Shown here in pieces: positions 17,222-28,738 of a stretch of DNA of 64,000 nt; position 1 is the first letter of the stretch; each line of letters starts with the position of its first letter. The position numbers and the translations under genes are program-made. The stretch lies in NCBI GenBank assembly GCA_902532595.1, contig CACAIN010000002.1, positions 56,362 through 120,361 of the forward strand. The letters are read 5' to 3'. Source of the stretch: an uncultured Pelagibacteraceae bacterium. Its GTDB lineage: Bacteria; Pseudomonadota; Alphaproteobacteria; Pelagibacterales; Pelagibacteraceae. The notes below the pieces were generated by a model, which searched no databases, was not told the DNA's origin, and worked only from the letters and a program-made list of their open reading frames with translations.

Positions 17222-18320
17222 AGCTAGAAAAAGAAAAATTTTATTATTGCCTGGAGATGGTATTGGACCCGAAGTTGTCAGGGAAACAAAAAAAATAATA
17301 GAATGGTTTAACAAGAATAAATCTTTAGATTTTAGTTTTGAAGAAGAGTTAATCGGCGGGGCATCAATTGATGCTAACAAAACTCCAATAACTGACGAAG
17401 TTTTTTATAAATCTTTGGAGTCAGATGCTGTAATTTTGGGAGCTTGTGGTGGCCCAAAGTGGGATAATTTAGAGTTTTCTAAAAAACCAGAGAGAGGTCT
17501 TTTAAAACTTAGAAAAGAATTGAAATTATTTGCAAATCTTAGACCTGCAATTTGTTTTAAACAACTAGTTAACTCGTCAACATTAAAGCCAGAAATAGTA
17601 TCTGGTTTAGATATAATGATTGTAAGAGAGTTAACAGGAGGAATATATTTTGGCGAACCAAGAGGAATTGAGCCAATAGAAAATAATCAAAGAAGAGGTA
17701 TAAACACCCATTCTTATACTACAGCCGAAATACAAAGAATTGCTAGAGTTGCTTTTGATTTAGCAAAAAAAAGAAAGAATAAAGTAACGTCTTGTGAGAA
17801 GTCTAATGTGATGGAGGCAGGAGTTTTATGGAGAGAAGAAGTTCAGGCTTTAAAAGATAAAGAATATAAAAAAATAGAATTAAATCATATGTTGGCAGAT
17901 AATTGTGCTATGCAGCTTTTGAGAAATCCAAAGCAATTTGACGTAATATTAGCTGATAATTTATTTGGAGATATGTTGTCAGATGAGGCAGCAATGTTAA
18001 CAGGGTCTCTAGGCTTATTGCCTTCGGCTTCTCTTGGATTAAGAGATAAAAATGGTAAAATTAGATCTCTTTACGAACCTGTACATGGTTCCGCCCCCGA
18101 TATTGCTGGAAAAAATGTTGCTAATCCTATTGCCACAATATTAAGCTTATCTATGGCTTTAAGATATTCATTAGATCTTGATAAAGAAGCGGATTTATTA
18201 GACGTCGCTGTTCAAAAGGTCTTAGATGATGGTCTGAGAACAAAAGACATTATGTCTGATGGCAAAAAAGAAGTCACTACAACTGATATGGGTGATGCAA
18301 TTATCTCAAAATTGAAATAA
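17214..18320 (+). CDS. leuB: 3-isopropylmalate dehydrogenase LeuB
   Basis: A 368-residue beta-decarboxylating dehydrogenase that oxidises 3-isopropylmalate to 2-oxoisocaproate with NAD. Visible motifs are [13 protein letters not shown] near the N-terminus, the substrate-binding region [36 protein letters not shown] (metal site) and the NAD-binding [13 protein letters not shown]. It starts 8 bases before the end of leuD and is followed by asd after 14 bases. The ATG at 17214 gives [14 protein letters not shown], typical of the alphaproteobacterial form with a short basic start. Confidence 0.97.
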   Translation: MAKARKRKILLLPGDGIGPEVVRETKKIIEWFNKNKSLDFSFEEELIGGASIDANKTPITDEVFYKSLESDAVILGACGGPKWDNLEFSKKPERGLLKLRKELKLFANLRPAICFKQLVNSSTLKPEIVSGLDIMIVRELTGGIYFGEPRGIEPIENNQRRGINTHSYTTAEIQRIARVAFDLAKKRKNKVTSCEKSNVMEAGVLWREEVQALKDKEYKKIELNHMLADNCAMQLLRNPKQFDVILADNLFGDMLSDEAAMLTGSLGLLPSASLGLRDKNGKIRSLYEPVHGSAPDIAGKNVANPIATILSLSMALRYSLDLDKEADLLDVAVQKVLDDGLRTKDIMSDGKKEVTTTDMGDAIISKLK

Positions 18321-18334
18321 AACAATTAAAGAAT

Positions 18335-19333
18335 ATGAATTTTGCAATAATCGGTGCCACTGGCAACGTAGGTAGAAAAACAATAGAAGTATTAGAAAAA
18401 TCAAAAATAGAAATTGATAACCTTTTTTTAGTTGCATCTGAAAAAAGTGCTGGGCAGAAATTAGTTTTTAAAAAAAAGGAAATAATTGTTCAGCAATTAG
18501 AAAAATATGATTTTTCAAAGGCAGAAATTACGATATTTGCTGCAGGTAGTGAGATCGCAAAAAATTGGGCACCTAAAGCTTCAAAAAAAACTATTGTTAT
18601 AGATAATTCAAAATATTTTAGAATGGATAAAGATGTTCCTTTAGTAGTCCCTGAAGTTAATTCTAAAGATTTAGGAATTCACAAGAATATTATAGCAAAT
18701 CCTAATTGCTCGACAATTCAGTTAATGCTTCCTTTAAAACCTCTTCATGACAAGTATAAAATTAAAAGAGTAGTAGTTTCAACTTATCAAGGAGTTTCTG
18801 GAGCAGGAAAAGCATCAGTAGATGAATTGTTTAGTCAAACTAAAGATCACTTAGATGGTAAAAAAATTGAGTCTAAAAACTTTACTAAACAGATCGCATT
18901 TAATTTGATTCCCCACATAGATTCTTTTGTTGAAGATGGTTATACAAAAGAAGAATGGAAAATGGAGAACGAAACAAAGAAAATCTTAGATGAAAAAATA
19001 AGCTTAACCGCAACTTGTGTAAGAGTTCCGGTAAAAACTTCTCATGCTGAATCAGTAAATATTGAGTTTGAAAATGAATATGATTTGGAAAATGTTAAAA
19101 AGATATTGGAAAATGCTCCAGGCTGTAAAGTTATTGATGAAAATAAAGACGGAGGATATATTACTCCAATGGAGGCAGAAGGAGATTATTTGACTTTTAT
19201 TTCAAGAATTAGAAAAGATCATTCTAATAAAAAAGCTTTAAATATCTGGGTAGTTTCAGACAATCTATTAAAAGGAGCAGCTTTAAATACTGTTCAGATA
19301 GCAGAGTGTTTAATAAAGAAAAATAAAAAGTGA
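18335..19333 (+). CDS. asd: Aspartate-semialdehyde dehydrogenase
   Basis: A 332-residue enzyme that reduces aspartyl phosphate to aspartate semialdehyde, the branch point to lysine/diaminopimelate, threonine and methionine. The NADP site GATGNVGRKTIEVLE is at residues 8-22, the catalytic Cys in ANPNCSTIQL (about residue 127), and the substrate Arg/His region in CVRVPVKTSHAES. It sits at the end of the leucine operon, an arrangement common in alphaproteobacteria. sdhC follows after a 23-base gap. Confidence 0.96.
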   Translation: MNFAIIGATGNVGRKTIEVLEKSKIEIDNLFLVASEKSAGQKLVFKKKEIIVQQLEKYDFSKAEITIFAAGSEIAKNWAPKASKKTIVIDNSKYFRMDKDVPLVVPEVNSKDLGIHKNIIANPNCSTIQLMLPLKPLHDKYKIKRVVVSTYQGVSGAGKASVDELFSQTKDHLDGKKIESKNFTKQIAFNLIPHIDSFVEDGYTKEEWKMENETKKILDEKISLTATCVRVPVKTSHAESVNIEFENEYDLENVKKILENAPGCKVIDENKDGGYITPMEAEGDYLTFISRIRKDHSNKKALNIWVVSDNLLKGAALNTVQIAECLIKKNKK

Positions 19334-19356
19334 AGAATTTGGTTTATAAATAATTT

Positions 19357-19743
19357 ATGTACAATAACAAAAATCCTCTAAGTCCACATTTAGAAATTTA
19401 TAAGTGGCAGATTTCATCTCTTCTTTCTATTACTCACAGAATAGTTGGAGTCATTAATATTTTGGCCATAACATTAATTTGCATTTGGACATTATTTTTG
19501 CTTGTAGGTGAAAATAGCTATGAACCAATAGAACTATTTTTAAAATCTTTTTTTGGAAAATTTATAATAGTATCTTTGTGTTGGACTTTTAGTTTCCATA
19601 TTTTAAATGAAATACGACATCTAATTTGGGATATGGGTTATGGTTTTGATTTAAGAGTTGCAAAAATTACAGGAGTTTTAGCTTTCTTTGGATCTTTTGT
19701 TTTAACAATTTTATTTTATTTAATAGGAAAAAATATTTTTTAA
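19357..19743 (+). CDS. sdhC: Succinate dehydrogenase cytochrome b556 subunit SdhC
   Basis: A 128-residue membrane subunit with three helices. The N-terminal signature NPLSPHLEIYKWQISSLLSITHRIVGV (residues 6-32) includes the SxxHR motif of the quinone site, and a heme-ligand His lies in LNEIRHLIWDMGYG. With SdhD it anchors the dehydrogenase, binds heme b and passes electrons to ubiquinone. It is the first gene of sdhCDAB; sdhD starts 1 base after its stop. Confidence 0.93.
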   Translation: MYNNKNPLSPHLEIYKWQISSLLSITHRIVGVINILAITLICIWTLFLLVGENSYEPIELFLKSFFGKFIIVSLCWTFSFHILNEIRHLIWDMGYGFDLRVAKITGVLAFFGSFVLTILFYLIGKNIF

Positions 19744-19744
19744 T

Positions 19745-20071
19745 ATGCACGTATCAACGAAAAAATGGTTATTTATAAAATATAGTTCATTAACATTAAT
19801 TCCATTAATGATTTGGTTTATAGTTAATTTAGTAGCAATATATGACTCAGATTATATTGAAGTTGTTAATTTTTTTACAAAACAGCCATCAAAAATCTTA
19901 TTTTCTATCTTTATTGTTGTTTCCTACTTTTTTTCAGCTTTAACTATAAGTGAGATTTTTGAAGATTATATTAAAAATGAAAAAATAAAAAATGTCGCAA
20001 AGCAAATGCTTAATATTTTTGCTATAATAATTTCATTATTAACAATTATAGGAATATTTAATTTATCATAA
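19745..20071 (+). CDS. sdhD: Succinate dehydrogenase membrane anchor subunit SdhD
   Basis: A 108-residue hydrophobic protein with three predicted helices, starting [18 protein letters not shown]. Sequence conservation in SdhD is low, so the call rests on size, helices and its position between sdhC and sdhA. The usual heme-ligand motif is not obvious: the second helix reads [27 protein letters not shown], where many relatives have a His. Its stop overlaps the sdhA start by one base (TAATG), so the anchor and catalytic subunits are coupled. Confidence 0.85.
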   Translation: MHVSTKKWLFIKYSSLTLIPLMIWFIVNLVAIYDSDYIEVVNFFTKQPSKILFSIFIVVSYFFSALTISEIFEDYIKNEKIKNVAKQMLNIFAIIISLLTIIGIFNLS

Positions 20072-21846
20072 TGAGTGCTTATAAAATTATAGATCATGAA
20101 TATGATGTTGTAGTTCTTGGAGCTGGAGGTTCTGGATTGAGAGCAGCAGTAGGCTTATCCGAAGCAGGATTGAAAACAGCATGTATTTCAAAAGTTTTCC
20201 CGACAAGAAGTCATACTTCAGCTGCACAAGGTGGAATTTCTGCAGCGCTTGGAAATATGGGAGAGGATGACTGGAGATGGCACATGTATGATACAGTGAA
20301 GGGCTCTGATTGGTTGGGCGACCAAGATGCAATTGAATATCTTTGTAAAGAAGCTCCTAAAGCAGTTCAAGAGTTAGATAAGTATGGAGTGCCCTTTAGT
20401 AGAACTAAAGAAGGAAAAATATACCAAAGACCTTTTGGAGGGATGACTAAAAACTATGGCAATGGAACTGTTCAAAGAACTTGTGCAGCAGCAGATAGAA
20501 CAGGACACGCCATTCTTCATACATTGTATGGTCAAGCTTTAAAACACAACACAGAATTTTTTATAGAATATTTTGCATTAGATTTGATAATGAAAAATGG
20601 AGAATGTAAAGGCTTGATAGCTTGGAATCTAAACGATGGTACAATTCATAGATTTAAATCTCATATAACTATAATTGCTACCGGCGGTTATGGTAAAATT
20701 TATTATTCAGCGACTTCTGCTCATACTTGTACTGGAGATGGTAATGGGATGGTTTTAAGAGCTGGTTTACCATTACAAGATATGGAATTTGTTCAATTTC
20801 ATCCTACTGGAATATATGGAGTGGGATGTTTGATATCTGAAGGAGTTAGAGGTGAAGGTGGTTTTCTTTTAAATTCTAAAGGAGAAAGATTTATGGAGAG
20901 ATACGCTCCTAACGCTAAAGATCTTGCTTCAAGAGATGTAGTAAGCAGATCTATTGCTATTGAAATAAATGAAGGAAGAGGTGTAGGAAAAGAAAAAGAC
21001 CATGTTCATCTTCATTTGGACCATTTAGATTCAAAAGTAATTGAAGATAGATTGCCTGGTATAGCTGAGTCCGCAAAAACTTTTTCAGGAGTAGATGTAA
21101 CTAAAGATCCTATACCTGTAGTTCCTACTGTTCATTATAATATGGGTGGAATACCTACAAACTATAAAGCAGAAGTTTTAACTTTAAATGGTTCTGAAAA
21201 GACCGTTCCGGGCTTGATGGCGATAGGTGAAGCAGCTTGCGTTTCTGTTCATGGTGCAAATAGATTAGGGTCTAACTCATTAATAGATTTAGTAGTTTTT
21301 GGAAAAGCTGCAGCAAAAAGAGCAGCAGAATTAGTTAAACCTAATACACCTCATGATATTTCGCCAAAAAATGAAGCGGACAAATGTCTAGATAGATTTG
21401 ATAAAATTAGAAATTCAAATGGGGGCACAAATACTGCAAGTCTAAGATTATCAATGCAAAAAACAATGCAAAGCAAGTGCGCAGTATTCAGAACAGAAAA
21501 AACTTTAAAAGAAGGTATTGATGCAATTAGAAAACCTTTTGAGGGCTTGGCAGACATATCTGTAAAAGATAAATCTCTTTTGTTCAATACTGATTTAGTT
21601 GAGTCTTTAGAATTTGATAACTTGATAAGGCAAGCTATGACCACTATGGACTCGGCTTATCATAGAAAAGAGAGCAGAGGAGCACACGCTAGAGAAGATT
21701 TTTCTAAACGGGATGACAAACAATTTATGAAACATACTTTAGCATGGCAAAATGGCAAAGAGGTCAAAGTTAAATATAGAGATGTACATTCAAGAACATT
21801 AACAAATGATGTACAATATTTTCCACCAAAAGAAAGAGTTTATTAA
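20071..21846 (+). CDS. sdhA: Succinate dehydrogenase flavoprotein subunit SdhA
   Basis: A 591-residue flavoprotein that oxidises succinate to fumarate. The dinucleotide fold [13 protein letters not shown] (about residues 14-26), the covalent-FAD His in [16 protein letters not shown], the active-site segment QFHPTGIYG and the catalytic [18 protein letters not shown] are all present. The C-terminal helical domain ends with [23 protein letters not shown], normal for the alphaproteobacterial enzyme. It overlaps sdhB by one base. Confidence 0.98.
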   Translation: MSAYKIIDHEYDVVVLGAGGSGLRAAVGLSEAGLKTACISKVFPTRSHTSAAQGGISAALGNMGEDDWRWHMYDTVKGSDWLGDQDAIEYLCKEAPKAVQELDKYGVPFSRTKEGKIYQRPFGGMTKNYGNGTVQRTCAAADRTGHAILHTLYGQALKHNTEFFIEYFALDLIMKNGECKGLIAWNLNDGTIHRFKSHITIIATGGYGKIYYSATSAHTCTGDGNGMVLRAGLPLQDMEFVQFHPTGIYGVGCLISEGVRGEGGFLLNSKGERFMERYAPNAKDLASRDVVSRSIAIEINEGRGVGKEKDHVHLHLDHLDSKVIEDRLPGIAESAKTFSGVDVTKDPIPVVPTVHYNMGGIPTNYKAEVLTLNGSEKTVPGLMAIGEAACVSVHGANRLGSNSLIDLVVFGKAAAKRAAELVKPNTPHDISPKNEADKCLDRFDKIRNSNGGTNTASLRLSMQKTMQSKCAVFRTEKTLKEGIDAIRKPFEGLADISVKDKSLLFNTDLVESLEFDNLIRQAMTTMDSAYHRKESRGAHAREDFSKRDDKQFMKHTLAWQNGKEVKVKYRDVHSRTLTNDVQYFPPKERVY

Positions 21847-22622
21847 TGGCTGAATTCTCGCTTCCCAATAATTCAAAAATTATTAAAGGTAAATATTATA
21901 AAGATAAAACAAATTCTAAAAATATCAGAAAAGTAAATGTTTACAGATGGAATCCAGATGATGGACAAAATCCTAGAATAGATACATTTGAAGTAGATAT
22001 GGATAATTGTGGACCTAAAGTTTTAGACATTCTTTTTAAGATTAAAAATGAAATGGACTCATCATTAACTTTTAGAAGATCTTGTGCCCACGGTGTATGT
22101 GGTTCATGTGCTATGAATGTAGACGGAATTAATACTTTATCATGCATTAAGTCACATAGTGATATTAAAGGTGAACTGAATATTTATCCTTTGCCTCATT
22201 TAAAAGTTATTAAAGATTTAATTGGAGATCTAAGCAATTTGTATAAACAATATGAGTCCATTCAACCTTGGTTAAAAACTTCCAAAACTGATACTGAAAA
22301 AAATGAAATTCTTCAATCACAAAAGGATAGATCAAAACTTGATGGTTATTACGAGTGTATATTATGCGCTTGCTGTTCCACATCTTGCCCAAGTTATTGG
22401 TGGAATGGTGACAAATATTTGGGTCCTGCAGTTTTACTTCAAGCCTACAGATGGATAAGCGATAGTAGAGATGAAGAAAAAAAAGAAAGATTAAAAAAAG
22501 TGGCAGATGAACTAAAGCTTTATAGATGCCATACGATAATGAACTGCACTAATTCTTGTCCAAAAGGTCTAAATCCAGCAAAAGCTATTGGATCAATAAA
22601 AAAAATGCTTGCAACAAGCTAA
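21846..22622 (+). CDS. sdhB: Succinate dehydrogenase iron-sulfur subunit SdhB
   Basis: A 258-residue electron-transfer subunit. It carries the 2Fe-2S motif [18 protein letters not shown] (about residues 77-94), then the 4Fe-4S motif [16 protein letters not shown] and the 3Fe-4S/4Fe-4S region [17 protein letters not shown]. It connects the SdhA flavin to the SdhCD heme and quinone. The stop precedes the next dehydrogenase gene by 24 bases. The length is normal. Confidence 0.98.
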   Translation: MAEFSLPNNSKIIKGKYYKDKTNSKNIRKVNVYRWNPDDGQNPRIDTFEVDMDNCGPKVLDILFKIKNEMDSSLTFRRSCAHGVCGSCAMNVDGINTLSCIKSHSDIKGELNIYPLPHLKVIKDLIGDLSNLYKQYESIQPWLKTSKTDTEKNEILQSQKDRSKLDGYYECILCACCSTSCPSYWWNGDKYLGPAVLLQAYRWISDSRDEEKKERLKKVADELKLYRCHTIMNCTNSCPKGLNPAKAIGSIKKMLATS

Positions 22623-22646
22623 AAGCTTATTTAATCAATTAGCACT

Positions 22647-24140
22647 ATGAAATTAATAGAACACTTTATTGGTGGTAAAAACTATTCTGGTAACTCCAAG
22701 AGAAAAAATAAAATTTTTAATCCAGCTACGGGTGAACAGAGTGCAGAAGTTAAATTAGCAACATCAGAAGATGTTAATAAAGCAGTAGAAAATGCAAAAA
22801 ATTCATTTGAAAAGTGGTCAAATACTCCTCCTCTTCAAAGAGCTAGGATTATGTTTAAATTTAAGGAATTAATAGAAAAAAATTATGATGAACTTGCAAA
22901 AATTATCGTTTCTGAACATGGAAAAGTATATGAAGATGCCAAAGGATCTTTAACTAGAGGACTAGAAGTTGTTGAGTATGCTTGTGGTATACCTCAAATG
23001 CTTAAAGGAGAATTCACAGAAAATGTTGGAACAAGTGTTGATAGTTGGTCAATAAGGCAACCATTAGGAGTTTGCGCAGGTATTACTCCTTTTAATTTTC
23101 CTGCAATGGTTCCCATGTGGATGTTTCCAATGGCAATAGCATGTGGAAATACATTTGTTTTAAAGCCCTCTGAAAAAGACCCCTCTTGTTCTCTAAGATT
23201 AGCTGAATTATTAAAAGAAGCTGGTTTACCAGATGGAGTTTTTAATGTGATTAATGGAGATAAAGAGGCTGTCGATGCATTAATAAATAATAAGGATGTT
23301 GTCGCTATGAGTTTTGTTGGGTCAACCCCAATAGCTAAATATATATACGAAAATTGTGCCAAAAATGAAAAGAGAGTACAAGCTTTAGGAGGAGCAAAAA
23401 ATCATTGTGTTGTTATGCCAGATTGTGATTTAGACCAAGCAGTTAATGGGTTAATGGGAGCCGCTTATGGTTCAGCAGGTGAGAGATGTATGGCACAATC
23501 AGTTGCTGTAGCAGTAGGAGGAATAGGAGATAAATTGGTTAATTCTTTGACTAAAAAAGTAGAGGCGTTAAAAGTTGGTCCAGGCATGGATAAGGAATCA
23601 GAAATGGGACCTTTAGTTACTAAAGAACATTTAGCAAAAGTAAAAAGCTATGTAGACATTGGTGTAAAAGAAGGCGCTAAATTGTTAGTAGATGGAAGAA
23701 ATTTTAAAATTCAAGGTTATGAAAATGGTTATTATATCGGTGGTTGCCTATTTGACCACGTAAAAAAAGATATGAGAATTTATAAAGAAGAAATTTTTGG
23801 ACCAGTTTTATCTGTTATTCGAGCTAAAGACTTTGATGAAGCACTACAATTAGTGAATGACCATGAATTTGGTAATGGGGTAAGTATATTTACTAGAGAC
23901 GGGGACTCAGGCAGAACATTTTCCAATAAAGCTAAAATAGGAATGGTTGGTATTAATATTCCTATACCAGTTCCTATGGCTTTCCACAGCTTTGGTGGTT
24001 GGAAAAGATCATTGTTTGGAGATCAACATATGCATGGCCCCGAAGGTGTAAGATTTTATACTAAACTTAAAACAATAACTTCAAGGTGGCCTTCAGGATT
24101 GAGATCTGATCCAGAATTTATAATGCCAACTATGAAATAA
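22647..24140 (+). CDS. mmsA: CoA-acylating methylmalonate-semialdehyde dehydrogenase
   Basis: A 497-residue aldehyde dehydrogenase of the MmsA/IolA type. The catalytic Cys281 is in GSAGERCMAQS. The position that is a catalytic Glu in ordinary ALDHs is Asn here (ALGGAKNHCVV, about residues 246-256), the hallmark of the CoA-dependent subfamily. It converts methylmalonate semialdehyde (from valine or thymine) or malonate semialdehyde (from beta-alanine, myo-inositol or DMSP routes) with CoA and NAD to propionyl- or acetyl-CoA. It lies between sdhB and mdh, so it may feed carbon directly to the TCA genes in the same block. The physiological substrate is not set by the sequence. Confidence 0.92.
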   Translation: MKLIEHFIGGKNYSGNSKRKNKIFNPATGEQSAEVKLATSEDVNKAVENAKNSFEKWSNTPPLQRARIMFKFKELIEKNYDELAKIIVSEHGKVYEDAKGSLTRGLEVVEYACGIPQMLKGEFTENVGTSVDSWSIRQPLGVCAGITPFNFPAMVPMWMFPMAIACGNTFVLKPSEKDPSCSLRLAELLKEAGLPDGVFNVINGDKEAVDALINNKDVVAMSFVGSTPIAKYIYENCAKNEKRVQALGGAKNHCVVMPDCDLDQAVNGLMGAAYGSAGERCMAQSVAVAVGGIGDKLVNSLTKKVEALKVGPGMDKESEMGPLVTKEHLAKVKSYVDIGVKEGAKLLVDGRNFKIQGYENGYYIGGCLFDHVKKDMRIYKEEIFGPVLSVIRAKDFDEALQLVNDHEFGNGVSIFTRDGDSGRTFSNKAKIGMVGINIPIPVPMAFHSFGGWKRSLFGDQHMHGPEGVRFYTKLKTITSRWPSGLRSDPEFIMPTMK

Positions 24141-25112
<972 letters not shown>

Positions 25113-25114
25113 TT

Positions 25115-25921
25115 TTATTTTTTTTTTAAGACTATTCTTCTACCCATACAAAAAATTTTTGGAAAAAACTTAATTAAAACTTTATCAATATAATCCAATA
25201 TATTTAAAAAAAAATTGTTCATCGGAATAAAAGCAGTTTTTGATGTAACCCCCCCTGAGTTGATAAAAATTAAACATTCAGTTAATTCTTCATATTCAAT
25301 TTCAAATAAATTACCAATTTCTTTATTAAATCTGGAACGGTCATCAAAAATTAAATGTGGGACAGCTATATTTCCATGCCAAGCATTTTTTTCATCACTT
25401 TTTGGTTCCTCTTCATCCCAGACATTTAATGTGAAATCAAATCCCTCATGTTTCATTATCATGGTAGCCAATTGAAAAAAAATAGAGCAATAAGACTCAA
25501 AAATAATAAGTCTACCTCCATTTTTTAAAATTCTATTAATTTCTTTAAAAAATTTTATTGGATACGGAATATGGTGGATCATATTTGAGGCAATTACAAA
25601 ATTTAAACTATCTGTTTTAAAACCTGTATTTTGTGCATCAATATTTTTATAATCTAAATGTTCGTCATTACCTAAGTCAGTTAATTTGAAGTTTTTGTTT
25701 TTAATAAAATCTTTTGAAAATCCCGCTCCAGACCCGACTTCAATTCCGTTATCTGACTCTTTTATAAATTTATTCATCCATCCAAATCTTTTACTTAATA
25801 AAAATTTCACATTATTATATTTATTAGAATAATACGTTTCTCTAGCAACCTTTGTGTTTGCTATAGATTGCATTCTATTATCTTCTTTTGAAAACTGAAT
25901 TTTTTCTTTAATTTTAAACAT
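25115..25921 (-). CDS. SAM-dependent methyltransferase (class I, Methyltransf_11 type)
   Basis: A 268-residue class I methyltransferase. Motif I is EVGSGAGFSKDF (about residues 62-73), an acidic residue follows in TDLGNDE, and the post-I motifs SLNFVIASNMIHHIPYP and RILKNGGRLIIFES match the Methyltransf_11 profile. The substrate is not recognisable; its membrane-glycosyltransferase-like neighbour suggests a cell-surface polysaccharide or lipid. It is transcribed against mdh and back to back with the large membrane protein, 55 bases apart. Together they form an insertion between mdh and sucC and may have come in by horizontal transfer. Confidence 0.75.
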   Translation of the reverse strand: MFKIKEKIQFSKEDNRMQSIANTKVARETYYSNKYNNVKFLLSKRFGWMNKFIKESDNGIEVGSGAGFSKDFIKNKNFKLTDLGNDEHLDYKNIDAQNTGFKTDSLNFVIASNMIHHIPYPIKFFKEINRILKNGGRLIIFESYCSIFFQLATMIMKHEGFDFTLNVWDEEEPKSDEKNAWHGNIAVPHLIFDDRSRFNKEIGNLFEIEYEELTECLIFINSGGVTSKTAFIPMNNFFLNILDYIDKVLIKFFPKIFCMGRRIVLKKK

Positions 25922-25976
25922 AAGTTTTAGTAGATATATAAATCAAAACAATTTACTGGTACATTTAAATAGTTTA

Positions 25977-27581
25977 TTGATTAATATTTTTCAAACAATG
26001 TTTTTAATTAAAAAAAGTGTATTTAAAGAATTTCCAACAATATTAGGAATAATCATTTATGCATCTTTCATAAATTGGTTAAGTGGGAGAGTAGGCATTA
26101 TACCAATCGACTCTTTTGGGTTTCTAGATACTGGATTTAGTATTTTAAAAAATAAGTTACCGATTAGAGATTTCTGGATATTTACTGGTCTTTTAGTTGA
26201 TTATATGGAAGCTTTTTTTTTATTACTCTTTGGAAACAATTGGAGTAGCCATATATTACATGCCTCTTCAATGAATGTAATTGCGTCTTTAAGTTTATAT
26301 TACTTTCTGAGAAATATTAATTTCGATATAAAGTTTTCTGTTTTTTATACATTAAGCTTTGCCACGCTTTGTTATCCTGTTTCAGGTACGCCTTTTGCTT
26401 ATCTTCATGCTTACATTTTTTCATTAATTACGATTTTTATATTATTCTTAGCTATCAAGAATAGACTTAATAGTACATGGTTCTTGTTACCAATATTTTG
26501 TTTTCTTGCTTTTGTGTCAATGCAAACACCAAGTGCGTACATTATATTTTTAGTAATAATTTTTTCAATATTTTATTTTTTAAAAGAAAAAAAAACCAAT
26601 AATCTTAAATATTTTATATTTGGTAATTTTTTTTGTATTTTATTTTTATTTTTTTATTTGATTGCAACTAAGACACCATTAGAAAACTTTTTATATCAAT
26701 ATATTTTTTTTCCACTAACGGTAGGAGCAGGAAGACTTGGTAGTAGCGAAACAGCTTATTTGGGTTTGATAGATCAATTAAATATAAAAAGAATTTTTGG
26801 AGAATTTAAATTTATTCATATATTTCTTATTCCACTTGCAATTCTTACAATCAAAAATTTTAAAAAAAATAATTTTAATTTAAATATCTTAAATTTAATA
26901 ATTATATTAACCGCCATTGCTTTTGTTTTTAATCAATTGTTGACAGCTAATCAAATTTATATTTTTAGTTTAATACCTATTATAGCAGCAGTCTTGCACT
27001 TGAATATTTTAAAATTTAATAAGTCTTCAAAGGTTATTTGGGTAGTTATATTTATAGTTCTATTTGCAACTATCAAATTCCATTTAAGATATAATATTGA
27101 TAGAAAATTTCATGATCTAGAGTATGTTGATAAAAGTATCGCTATAGATGCTAGCGTAATTCATCAAAATTTAAAGGGTTTACAATGGATCAGCAGATTC
27201 AATTCAAATCCTCAAAATGAAATAAATACAATTAAAAAAGCATTACAAATCATTGATAATGATAAAAGAAACAAAGTTTTAATTACCCATTATCAATTTG
27301 TCTCAACAATACTCAATGAAGACTTAAATATATTGAATAGATGGTATTTGTGGGATAACAATACTCATCCTACAGAAAACCATAAATATTTTAAATTTTA
27401 TAAAAATATGATTAACAAGAATCTTACTAAAAATAAAATTCAAGTTATATATTTATTAGGTCAGGATAATGAAATCTTATTTAAGAATATAGAGAATTAC
27501 TTTACGAATGTTTGTTTTGAAAGTAAAACGCTTGAAGAAAAAAGATTTTCAGTACACGAATTAATAGTTTGTAAAAAATGA
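25977..27581 (+). CDS. Large multi-pass membrane protein, GT-C glycosyltransferase-like
   Basis: A 534-residue protein with roughly 10-12 transmembrane helices in the first 370 residues and a soluble C-terminal domain of about 160 residues. The first periplasmic loop reads IDSFGFLDTGFSILKNKLPIRDFW (residues about 43-66), with acidic residues where GT-C/GT39 sugar transferases carry their catalytic Asp. That supports a polyprenyl-sugar transferase, but I cannot confirm it. The start is a TTG at 25977, or an ATG at 25998 that shortens it by seven residues. The end overlaps sucC by 4 bases (ATGA), so it has become linked to the TCA operon. Base composition is even more AT-rich than its neighbours. 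Confidence 0.6.
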   Translation: MINIFQTMFLIKKSVFKEFPTILGIIIYASFINWLSGRVGIIPIDSFGFLDTGFSILKNKLPIRDFWIFTGLLVDYMEAFFLLLFGNNWSSHILHASSMNVIASLSLYYFLRNINFDIKFSVFYTLSFATLCYPVSGTPFAYLHAYIFSLITIFILFLAIKNRLNSTWFLLPIFCFLAFVSMQTPSAYIIFLVIIFSIFYFLKEKKTNNLKYFIFGNFFCILFLFFYLIATKTPLENFLYQYIFFPLTVGAGRLGSSETAYLGLIDQLNIKRIFGEFKFIHIFLIPLAILTIKNFKKNNFNLNILNLIIILTAIAFVFNQLLTANQIYIFSLIPIIAAVLHLNILKFNKSSKVIWVVIFIVLFATIKFHLRYNIDRKFHDLEYVDKSIAIDASVIHQNLKGLQWISRFNSNPQNEINTIKKALQIIDNDKRNKVLITHYQFVSTILNEDLNILNRWYLWDNNTHPTENHKYFKFYKNMINKNLTKNKIQVIYLLGQDNEILFKNIENYFTNVCFESKTLEEKRFSVHELIVCKK

Positions 27582-28738
27582 ACATTCACGAACATCAAGC
27601 TAAGGAAATTTTGAGAGAATTTGGTGCACCAGTCTCTAAGGGAGAAGTGATTTTTTCAATTAATGAGTTAAAAGAAAAAGTATCAAAATTAAAAAGTAAA
27701 GAATTTGTTTTAAAAGCGCAAATTCATGCAGGCGGCAGAGGTAAAGCCGGAGGAGTAAAACTTGTTAAAGACCCTAAAGAATTGGAAATTCAAGCAAAAA
27801 AAATGATGGGCAAAGTATTGATTACTCATCAAACAGGCCCCGAGGGAAAAAAGGTAAAAAGACTTTATGTAGAAGAAGCATCCGAAATATTAAAAGAGTT
27901 TTATCTATCTTGTCTTGTGGATAGACAATCTTCAAAAATTGCATTTATAAGCAGTACAGAAGGTGGGATGGATATTGAAAAAGTTGCAGCAGAAACACCA
28001 GAAAAAATAGTAACGACAAAAATTGAATTAAATAATGAATTAGCTCAAGAAGATATAGAGAAAATTATATCAGTATTTGGATTAGATCAAAATCAAAAGA
28101 AAGATGCACATAAATTAATTAATGCACTATATAAAATTTTGACCCAGAAGGATGCCAGCTTAATTGAAATTAATCCTTTAATAATTACAAAAAAAGGAAA
28201 TTTATTATGTTTAGATGCAAAAATGAATTTTGATGATAATGCAATTTTTAGAAGACCAGAAATTTTAAAGCTAAGAGATTTAAATGAAGAAGATCCAAAA
28301 GAAATTGAAGCAAGCAAGTTTGATCTTGCATATATTAAACTTAATGGTTCAATTGGGTGCATGGTTAATGGGGCAGGCTTAGCTATGGCCACTATGGATA
28401 TAATTAAACTTTACGGAAAAGAACCTGCAAATTTTTTAGATGTTGGAGGAGGCGCATCTAAGGAAAAAGTTGCCGCAGCATTCAAATTAATTTTATCAGA
28501 TAAGAATGTAAAAGGTATTTTGATAAATATTTTTGGTGGAATCATGCGTTGTGATGTGCTTGCTCAGGGTGTAGTAGATGCAGCCAAAGAGACAAACTTA
28601 TCTGTACCACTAGTAGTAAGATTAGCAGGAACAAATTTTAAAGAAGGTAAAGAAATTTTAGATAAATCTGATTTAAAAATACTATCAGCTTCTAACTTAA
28701 ACGATGCTGCAAAAAAAATTGTGGAGGCTATAAAATAA
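27578..28738 (+). CDS. sucC: Succinyl-CoA synthetase beta subunit SucC
   Basis: A 386-residue ADP-forming beta subunit with the start motif MNIHEHQAKEILREFGAPVS, the ATP-grasp segment KAQIHAGGRGKAGGVKLV (about residues 46-63) and the C-terminal ligase segment INIFGGIMRCDVLAQGVV. With SucD it converts succinyl-CoA to succinate with formation of ATP or GTP. It starts 4 bases before the end of the upstream membrane gene and sucD follows immediately. The length is normal. Confidence 0.97.
   Translation: MNIHEHQAKEILREFGAPVSKGEVIFSINELKEKVSKLKSKEFVLKAQIHAGGRGKAGGVKLVKDPKELEIQAKKMMGKVLITHQTGPEGKKVKRLYVEEASEILKEFYLSCLVDRQSSKIAFISSTEGGMDIEKVAAETPEKIVTTKIELNNELAQEDIEKIISVFGLDQNQKKDAHKLINALYKILTQKDASLIEINPLIITKKGNLLCLDAKMNFDDNAIFRRPEILKLRDLNEEDPKEIEASKFDLAYIKLNGSIGCMVNGAGLAMATMDIIKLYGKEPANFLDVGGGASKEKVAAAFKLILSDKNVKGILINIFGGIMRCDVLAQGVVDAAKETNLSVPLVVRLAGTNFKEGKEILDKSDLKILSASNLNDAAKKIVEAIK

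Noticed and set aside
22994-23362. 122-codon minus-strand frame
   Set aside because: Antisense to the mmsA core, where the catalytic-domain motifs are intact on the plus strand.
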